Shown: in pieces, positions 1-10,783 of the stretch | Numbering within the stretch: position 1 is the stretch's first letter | How the letters are laid out: every line of letters begins with the position of its first letter | From: Sugiyamaella lignohabitans | Taxonomy: Eukaryota; Ascomycota; Dipodascomycetes; Dipodascales; Trichomonascaceae | NCBI RefSeq assembly: GCF_001640025.1 | Contig: NC_031671.1 | Span: forward strand, 496,001 to 560,000 | Direction: 5' to 3' | Length of the DNA stretch: 64,000 bases | The notes under the pieces: generated by a model | What the model was told of the DNA's origin: nothing | What the model saw: only the letters and a program-made list of their open reading frames with translations | Databases searched by the model: none | Translations under genes and position numbers: made by a program

Positions 1-85
1 GCGATGGGAACGTCGCACTGTGAGCTGACTGCCGCCTTATATTTATACTTAATGACTAACGGACTTTTCTTTCTGGTGGGGACGT

Positions 86-224
86 GCCTCCGGCGGCTGG
101 GGCTCCGCCCCAGACCCTGGTTGCTCCTGCTTCGCAGGAGATTGCTGGGATCGTGGACGCAAACGACTCGAGCGAAGCGAGAGGAGCAGCGGGGTCTGGG
201 GCGCAGCCCCAGCCGCCGGAGGCA
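86..224. repeat. GC-rich inverted-repeat element, full copy
   Basis: The left arm opens with GCCTCCGGCGGC and the right arm closes with its complement GCCGCCGGAGGC. The left arm tip is the hairpin CTCCTGC-TTC-GCAGGAG (called tip A here). The right arm tip is CTCGAGCGAAGCGAGAG (tip C). It lies just beyond the 3' end of ARP4. Confidence 0.9.
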
Positions 225-265
225 CGGGGGCACAAGGATAAATAACAGTACAATTACGGGTGGTT

Positions 266-1540
266 CTATTTAAATCGTTTTTCAGCGAGCTCAGCACCGA
301 ACTCGTCGTACTCCTGTTTAGTGATCCAGGTCTGGTCAAAGGTGCCGAGTCCGGCCAGGACTGAAGCTCCAGTCCAGACGACGTTTTTACGGTGCGACTC
401 CTGCTCGGGAATGTAGAATCGGGGTGCGTAGGTAGGGAACATGTGCAGGATTTCTTCTTTGATACGGTCAGTGAGGCCGGAAATCAGCGAGGTACCTCCA
501 CAGATAATGATATTATTGAGAAGGGTAATGAGCACCTCGGGAGTGATGTCCAGCTTCGACAGACTGAGGTACAGCAGGTCGCCGAGTCCGTGCATGATCG
601 TGTTGCCAGGTGCACTTCCAACAGAGTTTTCAGGCAGATTCACTTGTGGAAGTGGAAACTGTGTGGGTTTTAACAATGGTTCAGCTGTAGTCAGACGTTC
701 AGGTCCGAAGATCATATTAAACCCGTCGGGGAACTCAAAAGGTCGTCCGATACGGGCAAATGGTGAAGCACTTGTGAATGGCACGTTCGACACTTGTGAT
801 GTGGTCTCTTTAAACGCGTGTAAGACCTTGGATGTTTGATAAGCGTGGAAAGACGGTTTGATATCGGGGTACTCGTAGAGATCAGGAGTCGAGACTGGCT
901 GGCCAGGGTCTAATACCGACTTCTTTCTGACCAAATATGAAGGAGTGATAGTGATATTTTTCGTTTGTAAGTATGTCAGAATGTGAAGATTGACGAAATC
1001 GCCGGCAAATCGTGAATGGAACACTGTTTTAGGCACTAATGAGCCATCAATGACTGGTGTAACACTGGCCACAGCACTGCCAATATCGATAATCAGCGAA
1101 GTGGGACGGGCTGATTCATAGGCAGTAGCAATAGGAGCTTTGACTAGCGAGAATACTGGTACTTGAAGGTCCTCAAAAGCCACTTCTAAAGCTTTTTGCT
1201 TGTTCGCTAACGAGTTCCACGAAGGCTCGACCGTTACAAGAGGCAGCTCGTTAGGCTCAATAAATAATTTATCAGAATAGATCCACTTCCAGAAGCTCGA
1301 CATGGCATCCCAATCCTGCACACATCCATCGTGCATCGGAGAAAATATATCAGTATTCGGCCTTGGAACATCGACTTCCTCCCCGTAGTAGTGCTTGCCG
1401 TCAGCATCCTTGGCGTAAACAGTGGGAATATAGTGTTTGGGCGTCACATCACCTGAATATCCCACACGGGTCCAAGTGGATCCGTTTTCAATCACAATTG
1501 ACGTCACATCATCCGCCTGAGGCGGTTTCACTCGAGTCAT
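266..1540 (-). CDS. ARP4: Actin-related protein 4 (nuclear Arp of NuA4/SWR1/INO80)
   Basis: This 424-residue actin-fold protein resembles Arp4, a subunit shared by the NuA4 acetyltransferase and the SWR1 and INO80 remodellers. It binds nucleosomes and works in the nucleus. The sequence shows an actin-like N-terminus (IVIENGSTWTRVGYSGD), the Arp4-like block with CVQDWDAMSSFWKW, the nucleotide-fold segment LIIDIGSAVASVTPVIDG, the IICGGTSLISGL phosphate-loop region, and a C-terminus EYDEFGAELAEKRFK that matches Arp4 better than conventional actin. The family is usually 430 to 490 residues, so this copy is compact with a short central insert. The ATG at 1540 is chosen because upstream in-frame residues are not actin-like. 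It is divergent from PRT1, sharing an upstream region of about 0.8 kb. No intron is evident. The Arp4 assignment rests on remembered motifs; another nuclear Arp is the main alternative. Confidence 0.85.
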   Translation of the reverse strand: MTRVKPPQADDVTSIVIENGSTWTRVGYSGDVTPKHYIPTVYAKDADGKHYYGEEVDVPRPNTDIFSPMHDGCVQDWDAMSSFWKWIYSDKLFIEPNELPLVTVEPSWNSLANKQKALEVAFEDLQVPVFSLVKAPIATAYESARPTSLIIDIGSAVASVTPVIDGSLVPKTVFHSRFAGDFVNLHILTYLQTKNITITPSYLVRKKSVLDPGQPVSTPDLYEYPDIKPSFHAYQTSKVLHAFKETTSQVSNVPFTSASPFARIGRPFEFPDGFNMIFGPERLTTAEPLLKPTQFPLPQVNLPENSVGSAPGNTIMHGLGDLLYLSLSKLDITPEVLITLLNNIIICGGTSLISGLTDRIKEEILHMFPTYAPRFYIPEQESHRKNVVWTGASVLAGLGTFDQTWITKQEYDEFGAELAEKRFK

Positions 1541-1641
1541 GGCCCTCCTTTCTATACAGTTTTTCACTAACCTTTGACGCGTTCTGCATCGAATCTCGTG
1601 AACTTGTTCTCCCCGATAGCGCCGCACCTTGGGGACGGGTG

Positions 1642-1701
1642 TCCTCCGGCGGCTGGGGCTGCGCCCCAGACCCCCCGGCTCCTCTCGCTTCGCTCGAGTC
1701 G
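1642..1701. repeat. GC-rich element, half copy (left arm, tip C)
   Basis: A single left arm with the tip-C hairpin, located in the ARP4-PRT1 divergent promoter region. Confidence 0.85.
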
Positions 1702-2005
1702 GGAATGGGGGAGTGGGAGCTACTGAGATTTGGAGGAGTGGGTTAAGGGAGAGGAGCCAAAAAAAATTGTGGAAAAAAAACTACAGCACCTTCTGTTCAC
1801 GCCTGGTCTCCCACGGCATTACTGATCAAGGCTCTCAGAGGCTTGAATATGATTGATCGGACGGGAAATCTTATTTTACTCTGGATATGGCCGTAGCTGA
1901 ACAAAAAGTTCCGCACCCAACCCTGAGCCACCCCAAAGTCCCAAAACCTCCCTCCAACTCACTCAAAACCCACCCCATCTCCCAACAACACCCCACCTCG
2001 CGTGA

Positions 2006-2062
2006 GCTCCGCGAAGCGGAGCACAACCAGGGTCTGGGGCGGAGCCCCAGCCGCCGGAGGCA
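2006..2062. repeat. GC-rich element, half copy (right arm, tip D)
   Basis: A right arm whose tip is GCTCCGC-GAA-GCGGAGC (tip D), a different stem sequence from tips A to C but still fully base-paired. Confidence 0.85.
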
Positions 2063-2377
2063 GACCCACCTCCCGGCGGATAACCGCATGGCATGCGTGT
2101 ACAAGGATGAGAAGGGGGATGCCGCATGCTGAAAATTTGCAGCCTCACAGCGTCTAAGTAAATTGTGTCCTGATTTGGGAGAGTGAAAAATCGCAGGGTG
2201 AAAAAGTGCATTTGCTGCTACACGAAGCGAGTCTGTGTTTTTGAGAGACACTACTGACATTGACATTGGCATTGATATCCTTTGTCGAGATTCTTTTGTT
2301 CCAGTGCTAATTGTAGATTCGCATTAACTTGTTAACCGGTCTACTAAATTAGTCATTTAGGAACATTTGTAGCTAAT

Positions 2378-4636
2378 ATGCCTGAAGCTACCAAGAACGA
2401 CCACCCTCACAATGAGGAGGAGGAATTAGACATTGACTTTTCCGATTTAGAGGCCAAGTATGCCACTAATCCCGATGATGGTTTAGAGACCTTTGTTGTT
2501 GTTGACGGAGCTCCTATTGTTCCAGCAGCCAAAGTCGAGGTTTTGACCAAGGTTCTGTTGAAACTGTTCCGTTCTGTCGGAAATATCAAGGCTGAAGATG
2601 GTTTCTTCATGCCCATGGACGAGGCCACTGGAAAGTCTAAGGGTTACGTGTTTATTGAGTACGAGACTCCTCAACAGGCTCAAGAAGCTGTTAAAACCTA
2701 TCACCAAAAGAAATTAGATCAAAGACACACTTTGTTGGTCAACAAGCTGGGAGATGTCGAGAGATATGGATTTGCCGGCAACGTGGCTTCTGAATATGTC
2801 GAGCCTACTATCGAACCTTTCAAGCCTCAAGAGCATTTGAAGAGCTGGTTGACTGATTCTCAAGGTAGAGATCAAATGGTTCTTCACAGAGGTGATAATG
2901 TTGGCGTGTTCTATAACAGAAAGAGTCAAACCCCTGAACAGGTGGTTGACCGTCAACACTGGACTGAAAAGTATGTTCGTTGGTCGCCCAAGGGTACCTA
3001 CCTTGTTTCTATCCATCGTCAAGGTGTTGCTCTTTGGGGAGGAGACAGTTGGAACCGTTTAGGACGATTTGCTCATAATGACGTTCGTTTGATTGACTTT
3101 TCTCCTAATGAAAAGTATCTTATTTCTCTTTCCATGGAACCCATTTCCATTCCTCCTCCCGATTCCCCAGCTCGTGCTGCTTGTCCATTCAAGGAACAAG
3201 ATGAAGGTAACCATGTTGTTGTTTGGGATGTTAAGACTATGTTGCCATTAAGAAGTTTCCCTCTGTTGCCCGGTGAGGGTCCTTCTGCTGCTAGTAAGAA
3301 CGGCCCCCCTGCTCCTGAAAAGAAGATTGTTTGGCCCATGTTCAAATGGTCTTCTAACAGCAAGTACTTTGCTAGAGTTATTCCTGATGAGGCCCTGGCT
3401 ATTTACGAGGCTCCTTCTATGGGTTTGTTGGATAAGAAGTCGATCAAGATTCCAGGAATTGTCGACTTTGAGTTCGCTCCTGCCCCTGTTAAATTAGAGG
3501 GTCATAAGGCCACTGCTGCCACTGAAGACGGTGGAGTTGCTGCTGGTGAACAAATTCTCTGTTACTGGACTCCTGAAATGAACAACCAGACTGCCCGTGT
3601 CAGTATAATGGATGTTGGTACTAGAAAGGTTATCAGAAGCAGAAACTTGTTCAATGTCAGCGGATGTCGTCTGCACTGGCAAGATCAAGGTAAATACTTG
3701 TGTGTCAAGGTCGACAGACACACCAAGACCAAGAAGTCCACATTCACCAACTTGGAGTTCTTCAGACTATGTGACAAGGACATTCCTGTCGAGGTGCTCG
3801 AATTAAAAGAAACCGTCATCAACTTCCAATGGGAACCTAAGAGCGATAGATTTGTGCTCATTTCGTTCCTTGATCAAGGTCCTCTGGCCACAGCTCCTGT
3901 CGCTAACCGTAATACTGTTGCATTCTACGCGTTTGAGCGATCCAAGGGTTCGCAAGGTACCTGGAAGCCTATTAAGGTGCAAGACAAGAAGGCCACCAAC
4001 TCGATTTACTGGTCTCCCAAGGGTAGATTTGTGATTGCCGGAACTGTTAGACCTTCTTCTGCCTGTGAGTTTGAATTCTGGGATTTCGACCACGAGGGTG
4101 ATGTCAAGGCTGCTGGTGCCGAGGACTTGCCTGCTAACCTTGTGAACATTGGCAGCTGCGAACACTACGGCATGACCGATTTGGAATGGGATCCTTCTGG
4201 ACGTTTTGTGGTGACTTCGTCCTCGTTCTGGAGACATGCCATTGAGAACGGATACAAGATGTGGGATTTCAGAGGCAGTCTTGTGCGTGAAGAGGCCATT
4301 GAGAAGTTCAAGTCGTTCTTATGGAGACCGCGACCCGCCTCGATCCTGCCCAAGGAGAAAAGAAAGCAAGTCAACAAGAACCTCAAGTCATACAGTAGAA
4401 GATTCGACGAGGAAGACGCCATGGAGGAGTCTGAAGCCAGCAGGCAGCTCATCCTCAAGCGTCGTGAAGCCCTTGCCGAATGGAGAGAATGGCGTGCCGA
4501 GATGGAAGCCCACCTCCACGAGCTGGGCCTCACTCCCGAATCCGACCTCATTGCCGCAGCCGACGGCGACGACGACGAGGTCATCGAGGAGATCCGCGAA
4601 GAGATCCTCGAGGAAAAAGAAGAAGAAATCGAGTAA
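2378..4636 (+). CDS. PRT1: Translation initiation factor eIF3 subunit b
   Basis: This 752-residue protein is eIF3b, the scaffold of the eIF3 complex that binds the 40S subunit and promotes scanning in the cytoplasm. An acidic N-terminus leads into an RRM at about residues 35-125 (ETFVVVDGAPIVP, then GKSKGYVFIEYETPQQAQEAV). A long WD/beta-propeller region follows (VRWSPKGTYLVSIHRQGVALWGG; IYWSPKGRFVIAGT; LEWDPSGRFVVTSSSFWRHAIENGY). The C-terminal helix (RREALAEWREWRAEMEAHL) and acidic tail close the protein. Length and order agree with fungal Prt1. The coding region is intronless. It uses many T-ending codons early and more GC-ending codons near the 3' end. The ATG at 2378 is the first in frame and directly precedes the acidic leader. 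Confidence 0.97.
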   Translation: MPEATKNDHPHNEEEELDIDFSDLEAKYATNPDDGLETFVVVDGAPIVPAAKVEVLTKVLLKLFRSVGNIKAEDGFFMPMDEATGKSKGYVFIEYETPQQAQEAVKTYHQKKLDQRHTLLVNKLGDVERYGFAGNVASEYVEPTIEPFKPQEHLKSWLTDSQGRDQMVLHRGDNVGVFYNRKSQTPEQVVDRQHWTEKYVRWSPKGTYLVSIHRQGVALWGGDSWNRLGRFAHNDVRLIDFSPNEKYLISLSMEPISIPPPDSPARAACPFKEQDEGNHVVVWDVKTMLPLRSFPLLPGEGPSAASKNGPPAPEKKIVWPMFKWSSNSKYFARVIPDEALAIYEAPSMGLLDKKSIKIPGIVDFEFAPAPVKLEGHKATAATEDGGVAAGEQILCYWTPEMNNQTARVSIMDVGTRKVIRSRNLFNVSGCRLHWQDQGKYLCVKVDRHTKTKKSTFTNLEFFRLCDKDIPVEVLELKETVINFQWEPKSDRFVLISFLDQGPLATAPVANRNTVAFYAFERSKGSQGTWKPIKVQDKKATNSIYWSPKGRFVIAGTVRPSSACEFEFWDFDHEGDVKAAGAEDLPANLVNIGSCEHYGMTDLEWDPSGRFVVTSSSFWRHAIENGYKMWDFRGSLVREEAIEKFKSFLWRPRPASILPKEKRKQVNKNLKSYSRRFDEEDAMEESEASRQLILKRREALAEWREWRAEMEAHLHELGLTPESDLIAAADGDDDEVIEEIREEILEEKEEEIE

Positions 4637-4684
4637 CTGTAGAACTCTCCATACGCAACATGTTTATCAACCTACATACACACA

Positions 4685-4857
4685 CTGGGGCTCCGCCCCA
4701 GACCCCGTAGTTTTACGGGAAGGGGGGCATGCCTCCGGCGGCTGGGCTCCGCCCAGACCGGGTTGTGCTCGCTTCGCGAGCAGCGTTGGGGGCCCCTAGA
4801 GGAGCTCGCGAAGCGAGCACAACGGGGTCTGGGGCAGCGCCCCAGCCGCCGGAGGCA
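4685..4857. repeat. GC-rich element, full copy plus fragment
   Basis: A full copy at 4731-4857 with GCTCGC-TTC-GCGAGC hairpins (tip B) on both arms, preceded by a 24-bp arm fragment at 4685-4708. It lies between the convergent 3' ends of PRT1 and the small coiled-coil gene. Confidence 0.88.
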
Positions 4858-4937
4858 CCGTGGCCACCACAAAATGTTCAAACAATCTATTAATAATAAA
4901 TATAAAAAAACAAGAAAATGCAGGAAGTGTGGACCGG

Positions 4938-5153
4938 TTATTGTCGCCGTTTGTGGTCCTCGATGAGCGACTCTATGTTCTCAATGCCACCTCGGAGCAT
5001 TTCCAGCTCGAATTCCACTTGGAGGATCTTTTCTTCGTCGACGGGTGTCTCGTTGCGGTAGTATCGCCAGCGGCGGAGGGCGTGGGTCTGCTGGCGTCTG
5101 AGGTCTGCCAGTTGCGCTTCCAATCGCCTTACTATCTCGCGCGACGAGGCCAT
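4938..5153 (-). CDS. Small coiled-coil protein, function unknown
   Basis: A 71-residue ORF beginning MASSREIVRRLEAQLADL. It is strongly charged and heptad-like along nearly its whole length (RRLEAQLADLRRQQTHALRRW, then EEKILQVEFELEMLRGGIENIE), so a short two-helix coiled coil is likely. No signal peptide or membrane segment is seen. The size and composition recall small subunits of kinetochore, mitochondrial or trafficking complexes, but I do not recognise the family. It is convergent with PRT1, and an A/T-rich stretch follows its stop. It could be a real short gene or a chance ORF; the clean amphipathic pattern favours a gene. Confidence 0.5.
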   Translation of the reverse strand: MASSREIVRRLEAQLADLRRQQTHALRRWRYYRNETPVDEEKILQVEFELEMLRGGIENIESLIEDHKRRQ

Positions 5154-8136
5154 CAGTCAGTCACTTCGGGTGTGCGAACGCGAAATGTCGAGAGGCAATA
5201 AATGTTGGGGATCTATACTTCAGAATTAGTACAGTATGGTCATGCTCGGTTTGGATGCCAGCAGAATCGGTTCGGATTCAGCTGTGTGTGGTTCCAAGGG
5301 GGTTTCTGTTACGTCAGAATTGTGAGTGTCGTGTGAAATGCTTCTTTGAACTGTGAGTCAGAGAAGCTGTACTTGTGGCTTTTAGACAGTAAGTTTCTTG
5401 ATGGTTCTTAGGTGTGTGATAGGAAGCTGGATGTCTGAAGGAGGTGTGGTAAGTACAATGTGTGAGGGAAGTGAATCAACGAACTGATATTATTGTCGAG
5501 ATAGTTTGCTGGGTGTGTTGGTCTTGGATGTATCCGAGAGTGTCTTTAATTTGTCAAGTGGTGGGACTTGAACTTGATTTGAATTGGTTGATTTGTGGAG
5601 TGGTGATACTCTTAGAGTTGATAATAGAATTGGTTGAGTTATTTAATTTGGGATTTATTTAATTTTTGTCAAGTGTGAGGGTTGTAGTTGAATTGATCAA
5701 GATTGGAGTGGTGAGACTAGTTGAGCAGGTAATGACGGTAGACTTGGAAGTATGACTGGTAGAGGTGGAGGTTAATTGACAGAGTTGATGTAAATAAGTG
5801 ATTTTTATGTATGTGTGACGTTGATTGGACAGTTTTAGCGTCAGATTACTCTCTTCCTGACTCTTTCTATGAGTTATTATTCGGAGGTGTACTGCTAAGG
5901 GCTTTCTCTGTCAATAAGTATCACTGGAGCTTGTGCTATAGTACGCTGAATTGTTGTTGTTGGTATAGCTATTATACTCTTTTCTTTTCTCTTCTCTTCT
6001 CTTCTCTTGTTTAATTGTTTGTTATTTTCGAAATTCTTTTATATATTTTCGGTCAAGTGTTCGGGTACTGACTATTCAAATCGATATTTAAATCGATTTT
6101 GATCTGTTATTTAACCGACAGAGATGTCTGTGATATTGGCTGAAAATATATATACTCAGAGCACCTTTGGCTTCTAATTACCTCCTCTTCTCTTCACTCA
6201 GCTGGTATCAGTTCCCTGATAATTATAACAGTTATTTGGGTCCAGGTATATTTGGTATGGATTTGGCTCGCTTGTTTCAAAATGAGACGATGCTCGACGC
6301 AGAAGTCACTAACTTTATATACAAATTGGTACTCGAATCATTTTCGAAAAATAAACAATTACATGTCCCTTTTTTTAGATTGATCGGCAATCCATCTGCA
6401 TAGTGGGGAAAAAGTAAGTACGGGTTTAACCTGCTTTAACGTTCACGCGTATCATTATGACGCATCCTAAAGCTCGACAAAGTTTCGCCAATTGAGGAAA
6501 GAAGCAGTTATTTTAATTATATGGGCTATTGCCACTGGATTAGTCAGGGCAATTGGCAGATTTTGGTACGATTTGGTTCATACGATAGGGGCTGTTAAAG
6601 GAGTGAGTGGTGCCGTGCCGTGGATACTATTTTGGCAACTTGAAAAGCGTTAAAGAATATACGGGGTAGTGATTTTTGTGAAATGGATATTCGGGTGTTG
6701 AGGCTGATGTTTTGTGCTGTGCCGCTGGTGTACAGGACCCATGACAATTGGCACGCTCGAAATGACGCCTGGTGACATGCATTGGTCCGGAGTAATTATC
6801 GGCGCTGTACTAATTGTGTCACAGATGCTCTTGACGGATTCGCGATATTATCCATGATTTTAGCTATAATAATTATTATCAGGGCCTAGATTATTATCCA
6901 GACATTATATATTATCTGTGATTTTAGTTATCGTCAGTGATTTTTTATCTATTTATTTATTCATTTATTTATTTTCAGTCATTTGTTTATTATTAACGCG
7001 AGTTTATTCATTATTTATTTATTTTATTTTCACTTGTTAATTATTTGTTTAGTATCAGTGACTTAATTACTTCCGTGAGTTACTTCATAGATTTACTTCA
7101 GTGATTTAGCTACAGATCTGCTGCTCGATAGCCCTGTGATATAGTACAATTCCGATCCACCCACTATCCTAACGCTAACGAACGTTCTGGCAATCCAGCA
7201 ATTCCAACTATATTGACAATGCCACACTCCACTGCCACCATTTCCAACAAATTCAGAGCTTAATACCTCGTCGGAGAACGATAAAGTCAATTGCCTAATC
7301 CAGTAATCGAAACAAATTATAGTTATTTCTACCGTTGCTTTTCATACTGTCTGTCTCAACTAACCTACTTCTTACTTACTACTGCTGCAATGCTGCTGCT
7401 GCGATGCTGGTGAGCCAAGAATGAGACAGATGCTACCTACCGACCGGCTTAAAAACAGTGGCAAAATCACATTGCAGCAGTCGTCGTTTGTTGTAATTGC
7501 ATTGGTTCAGAATCCAGGGAAGATCGGATTTTTTGTTTTTTTTTCGGTTTTTTGTTTTGTTTTTGTTTTTTGCGAGCTTTGCTAGGGTCAGTCATGCTGA
7601 ACGTGAGGTTAGTCATTGGTGCTGCGGGTGTGCAAAAAGAGGTGCAAAGGTGACAATGACAGGATCACCATTCGGCTGAGCATGCACTGCTAGGTCCAAC
7701 TGGACTGTCCAAGTGACAATGAACGGATTCATTAATGATTAGCAGGTACACTTTTTTTCTTTTATTGCAGCTGGTATTCTCGCCTTCGCATTTGCCTTCT
7801 GATTAACCCGACCCGACCACCACTAGCCTCAATTGACCAACTGCCATGAGATCAATCGCGTATTCCGGCGGCTGAACCTGGCGGTTATTCGGCCTGTTCG
7901 GGCTTGCTACCGGTCTACCATTTCGAGAGCCAGCTGCTCTGTTGAGTTTCACCAAAAAAAATAAAAAACCAAACAAAACTGAATCATTTCAGAAGGCAAT
8001 TACCTCTGGGAGTCATTTTATTTCGTTGCATAAGAGAATCTCTTCACTGCATGAGAACCTCGTTCACTGCATTACCGGTGACGCAACTGGGGGGATGACC
8101 TAAAACTCGTGTCAGCACCGGCCGGGGTTGGGGCGT
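5154..8136. other. Long region without recognised genes
   Basis: About 3 kb of A/T-rich sequence, T-biased on the + strand. It holds a pyrimidine tract of repeated TTCTC at about 5980-6010, a TATA-like string at 6147-6154, ATTTATTT-type runs at about 6950-7030 and a T-rich block at about 7530-7570. Donor-like GTAAGT strings occur at 5389, 5451 and 6414, but I could not link them to protein-like exons. No tRNA or known snRNA motif was found. Confidence 0.5.
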
Positions 8137-8275
8137 GCCTCCGGCGGCTGGGGCTCCGCCCCAGACCCTGGTTGCTCCTGCTTCGCAGGAGATGGCCTGG
8201 ACCGTCGACGCAAACGACTCGAGCGCAGCGAGAGGAGCAGCCAGGGTCTGGGGCGGAGCCCCAGCCGCCGGAGGC
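8137..8275. repeat. GC-rich inverted-repeat element, full copy (A/C)
   Basis: Left arm with tip A and right arm with tip C, separated by a spacer containing GGACCGTCGACGCAAACGA, a spacer version shared by several full copies. Confidence 0.9.
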
Positions 8276-8624
8276 AAACCCGCACCCCCTGACACACGTC
8301 AGCCAGTTCCTGTTCTGTTATAAAATAAAAAGAGAAACCCGGTACCAATGAAGAGGGTCCACTGAACCCCGTAGCAAACCTCCTCAGAATGCGAGAGAGA
8401 TGGGCCATTTCATACGAGAACTCAACGACATGGTACCAAACACCGTAAACCCAGCAGGTCCTAACTTCGCCGCGACCAGCGGGACCACGAGCGCCATGCC
8501 TCGACGCCACCGATCGCAGGTTCCTGCCGTTCTGGGCGCCGGCAGCTGCAGCCATGCACGATAAGAGTATGCACGATAAGCATCCAGGGGGTGGCGTCGC
8601 CGGTATCGGGGGTGGTGCCCTTGT

Positions 8625-8764
8625 GCCTCCGGCGGCTGGGGCTCCGCCCCAGACCCTGGCTGCTCCTCTCGCTGCGCTCGAGTCGTTTTCCCCCACAGCC
8701 CCGGCCATCTCCTGCGAAGCAGGAGCAACCAGGGTCTGGGGCGGAGCCCCAGCCGCCGGAGGCA
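8625..8764. repeat. GC-rich inverted-repeat element, full copy (C/A)
   Basis: The same 139-bp element in opposite orientation (tip C left, tip A right), about 350 bp from the previous copy and 105 bp beyond the IMP dehydrogenase stop codon. Confidence 0.9.
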
Positions 8765-8869
8765 CACCCCCCGGACAAGAAGCAGTAGAATCAGTACATT
8801 ATAAATAACTAAAATAAGTAAAGACGGCCGAGAGGACGCGTCGGGGGACTATTTTATTTTGGGGCCACC

Positions 8870-10783
8870 TTAGTTGTGGAGTCTCTTCTCGTAGGAGTGG
8901 AGAGAGTGGACACCGCCCTCGAGCTGGGCGCTGGGGGTTCGGTGCTCGAAACGGACGAGTCCGGCGTCAACCTTCTCGCGGAGCTCGCCGACACTGCGCA
9001 CACCAATGTCTTGCAATCCGTGTTGCAAGCCAGACATCAAGTACGGAATGAACTTGGTGATGGAACCGCGGTCAACAACACTGCCAGAAACACCTTGGGC
9101 AACGAGAACAGCGTCCGACTCGGAGAAGTATCTCGAGGTGGCAGCGTTGTCGTTGGATCCGGTCTTCTCCATGGCTTCAATAGATCCCATACCTCTGTAG
9201 GCCTTGAGTCTTTGGCCTTCACGGTAGAAGTATTGACCAGGAGACTCGGTGGTACCGGCAAGAAGACCTCCCATCATGACACAAGAGGCACCAAGAGCAA
9301 GTGCTTTAGTGATGTGTCCGATGTTTTGAACACCACCGTCAGCAATACAGGGAACACCGAACTTGTTAGCAAACTCGGTGACTCGGTAAACAGCAGTAGC
9401 TTGAGGACGACCAACAGCCATGACTTCTTGAGTAATACAAATGGATCCAGAACCCATACCAATACGAAGACCGTCGGCACCAGCATCAATAAGACTGGCA
9501 GCTTGTTCACGAGTGACCACGTTACCAGCAACAACCTCGATATGAGGGTAGTTCTCCTTGATCCATTGGATCATCTCAATTTGGAACACAGAATTACCTT
9601 GAGACGAGTCGAGAATAACCAAATCCAAACCAGCAGCAGCAAGTTTGGTCAGTCTCTCACGATCATCAGGACGAGTACCAATAGCAGCACCACAGATCAA
9701 TTGCTTCGAGTCGGCAGATTTGGAAGCAAGAGGGTAGTTGTGGTTCTTCTTCAAATCGGTTCTCGACAAAAGAGCAATAATGTTACCGTCGGAATCGACA
9801 ATAGGAAGCTTGCCCTTCTTGGATTTACGGAGAATGTCGTTGGCAGAAGCAAGGTCGATTCCGTGAGAAGCAGTGACAAGCTCGGATCTCTTGGTCATGA
9901 TATCGCTCACAGGAGTCGAGTCGTTGTCATGGAATTGGATGTCACGAGATGTGACAATACCGACGAGCTTACCAGGCATCTTACCGTTTTCTACAACTGT
10001 TAGTATCGACTAGCATCAACACCCTTTAACTAATAGTAGTAATAGTGGGAGCAGCTACAATCACACGTCGAATCACTTGACAAAATAATCAGAATAAAAG
10101 TATCCACAAGACCGCTAAGTCACATACGGAAGAACGAAAGTTATAATATAAAGTTTGTAGCATCATAGAAATGTCAAGTGACGAATGTGTGCTGTAGCTT
10201 CCACACCAACTGAGCTCAGATCAGACCTAGCTCAGATCAGACCCACCAAGACCACCACCAACTAAGATCAGATCAGATCAGACCCACTCAGATCAACCAA
10301 CTGAAAAATGCACTTACCAGTAACTGGGAAACCAGCAAATCCAAGAGACTCCTTCAAAGCACGGACCTCACCAACAGTCTTGGTAGGAGCAACAACAACC
10401 GGATCAGAAATGAATCCGTTCTCGTACTTCTTGACCTTGCGGACCATAGCAGCCTGCTCGTCAGGAGTACAGTTATGGTGGATAATACCAATACCACCGA
10501 GAAGAGCCATATGAATAGCCATCTCCGACTCGGTCACAGTGTCCATAGGAGAAGAAACCAATGGCAACTTGAGAGAAATGTTTCTCGAGATCTTAGACTC
10601 TAAGTTAACAATGCTCGAAGGGAAATCAATCTTACCAGGCAAAAGCAAGAAATCATTGTAGGTAAGACCTCCACGGATATTAGGATCCATCAAAGTACGA
10701 ACATCCAATCCGTCGAGCTCCTCATACTCCTTCAAATGAGCCAATGCCTGAGTAGCACTGAGTTTGGTAACTGCTGGAGACAT
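8870..10783 (-). CDS. Inosine-5'-monophosphate dehydrogenase (one intron)
   Basis: This enzyme oxidises IMP to XMP with NAD, the committed step of GTP synthesis in the cytosol. Two exons (10318-10783 and 8870-9990) join to a 528-residue protein, the usual IMPDH length. The intron (9991-10317, 327 bp) has donor GTAAGT, branch site TACTAAC and acceptor TTGTAG; joining restores [13 protein letters not shown] inside the CBS module. Visible motifs: [11 protein letters not shown] at the N-terminus, a CBS-pair region, the phosphate and catalytic-Cys loop ([11 protein letters not shown], with Cys), [20 protein letters not shown], the [14 protein letters not shown] loop and the mobile flap ending in RYFSESD. 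The intron holds short direct repeats of AGATCAGA but no GC-rich element. Yeasts can have several IMD paralogs, so no numbered symbol is given. Confidence 0.96.

Noticed and set aside
6257..6403. Open stretch MDLARLFQNETMLDAE at 6.2-6.4 kb
   Set aside because: From its first ATG it is only 48 codons; no splice partners or domain were found, though an upstream TATA-like string exists.
8112..8765. Long ORFs rich in Pro, Ala and Arg around 8.1-8.8 kb
   Set aside because: They consist mainly of the GC-rich element, which is open in six frames, and change character at element borders.
8876..10003. A 375-codon open frame on the + strand
   Set aside because: It is the exact antisense of IMP dehydrogenase exon 2; the minus-strand protein has all family motifs, so this is a shadow.
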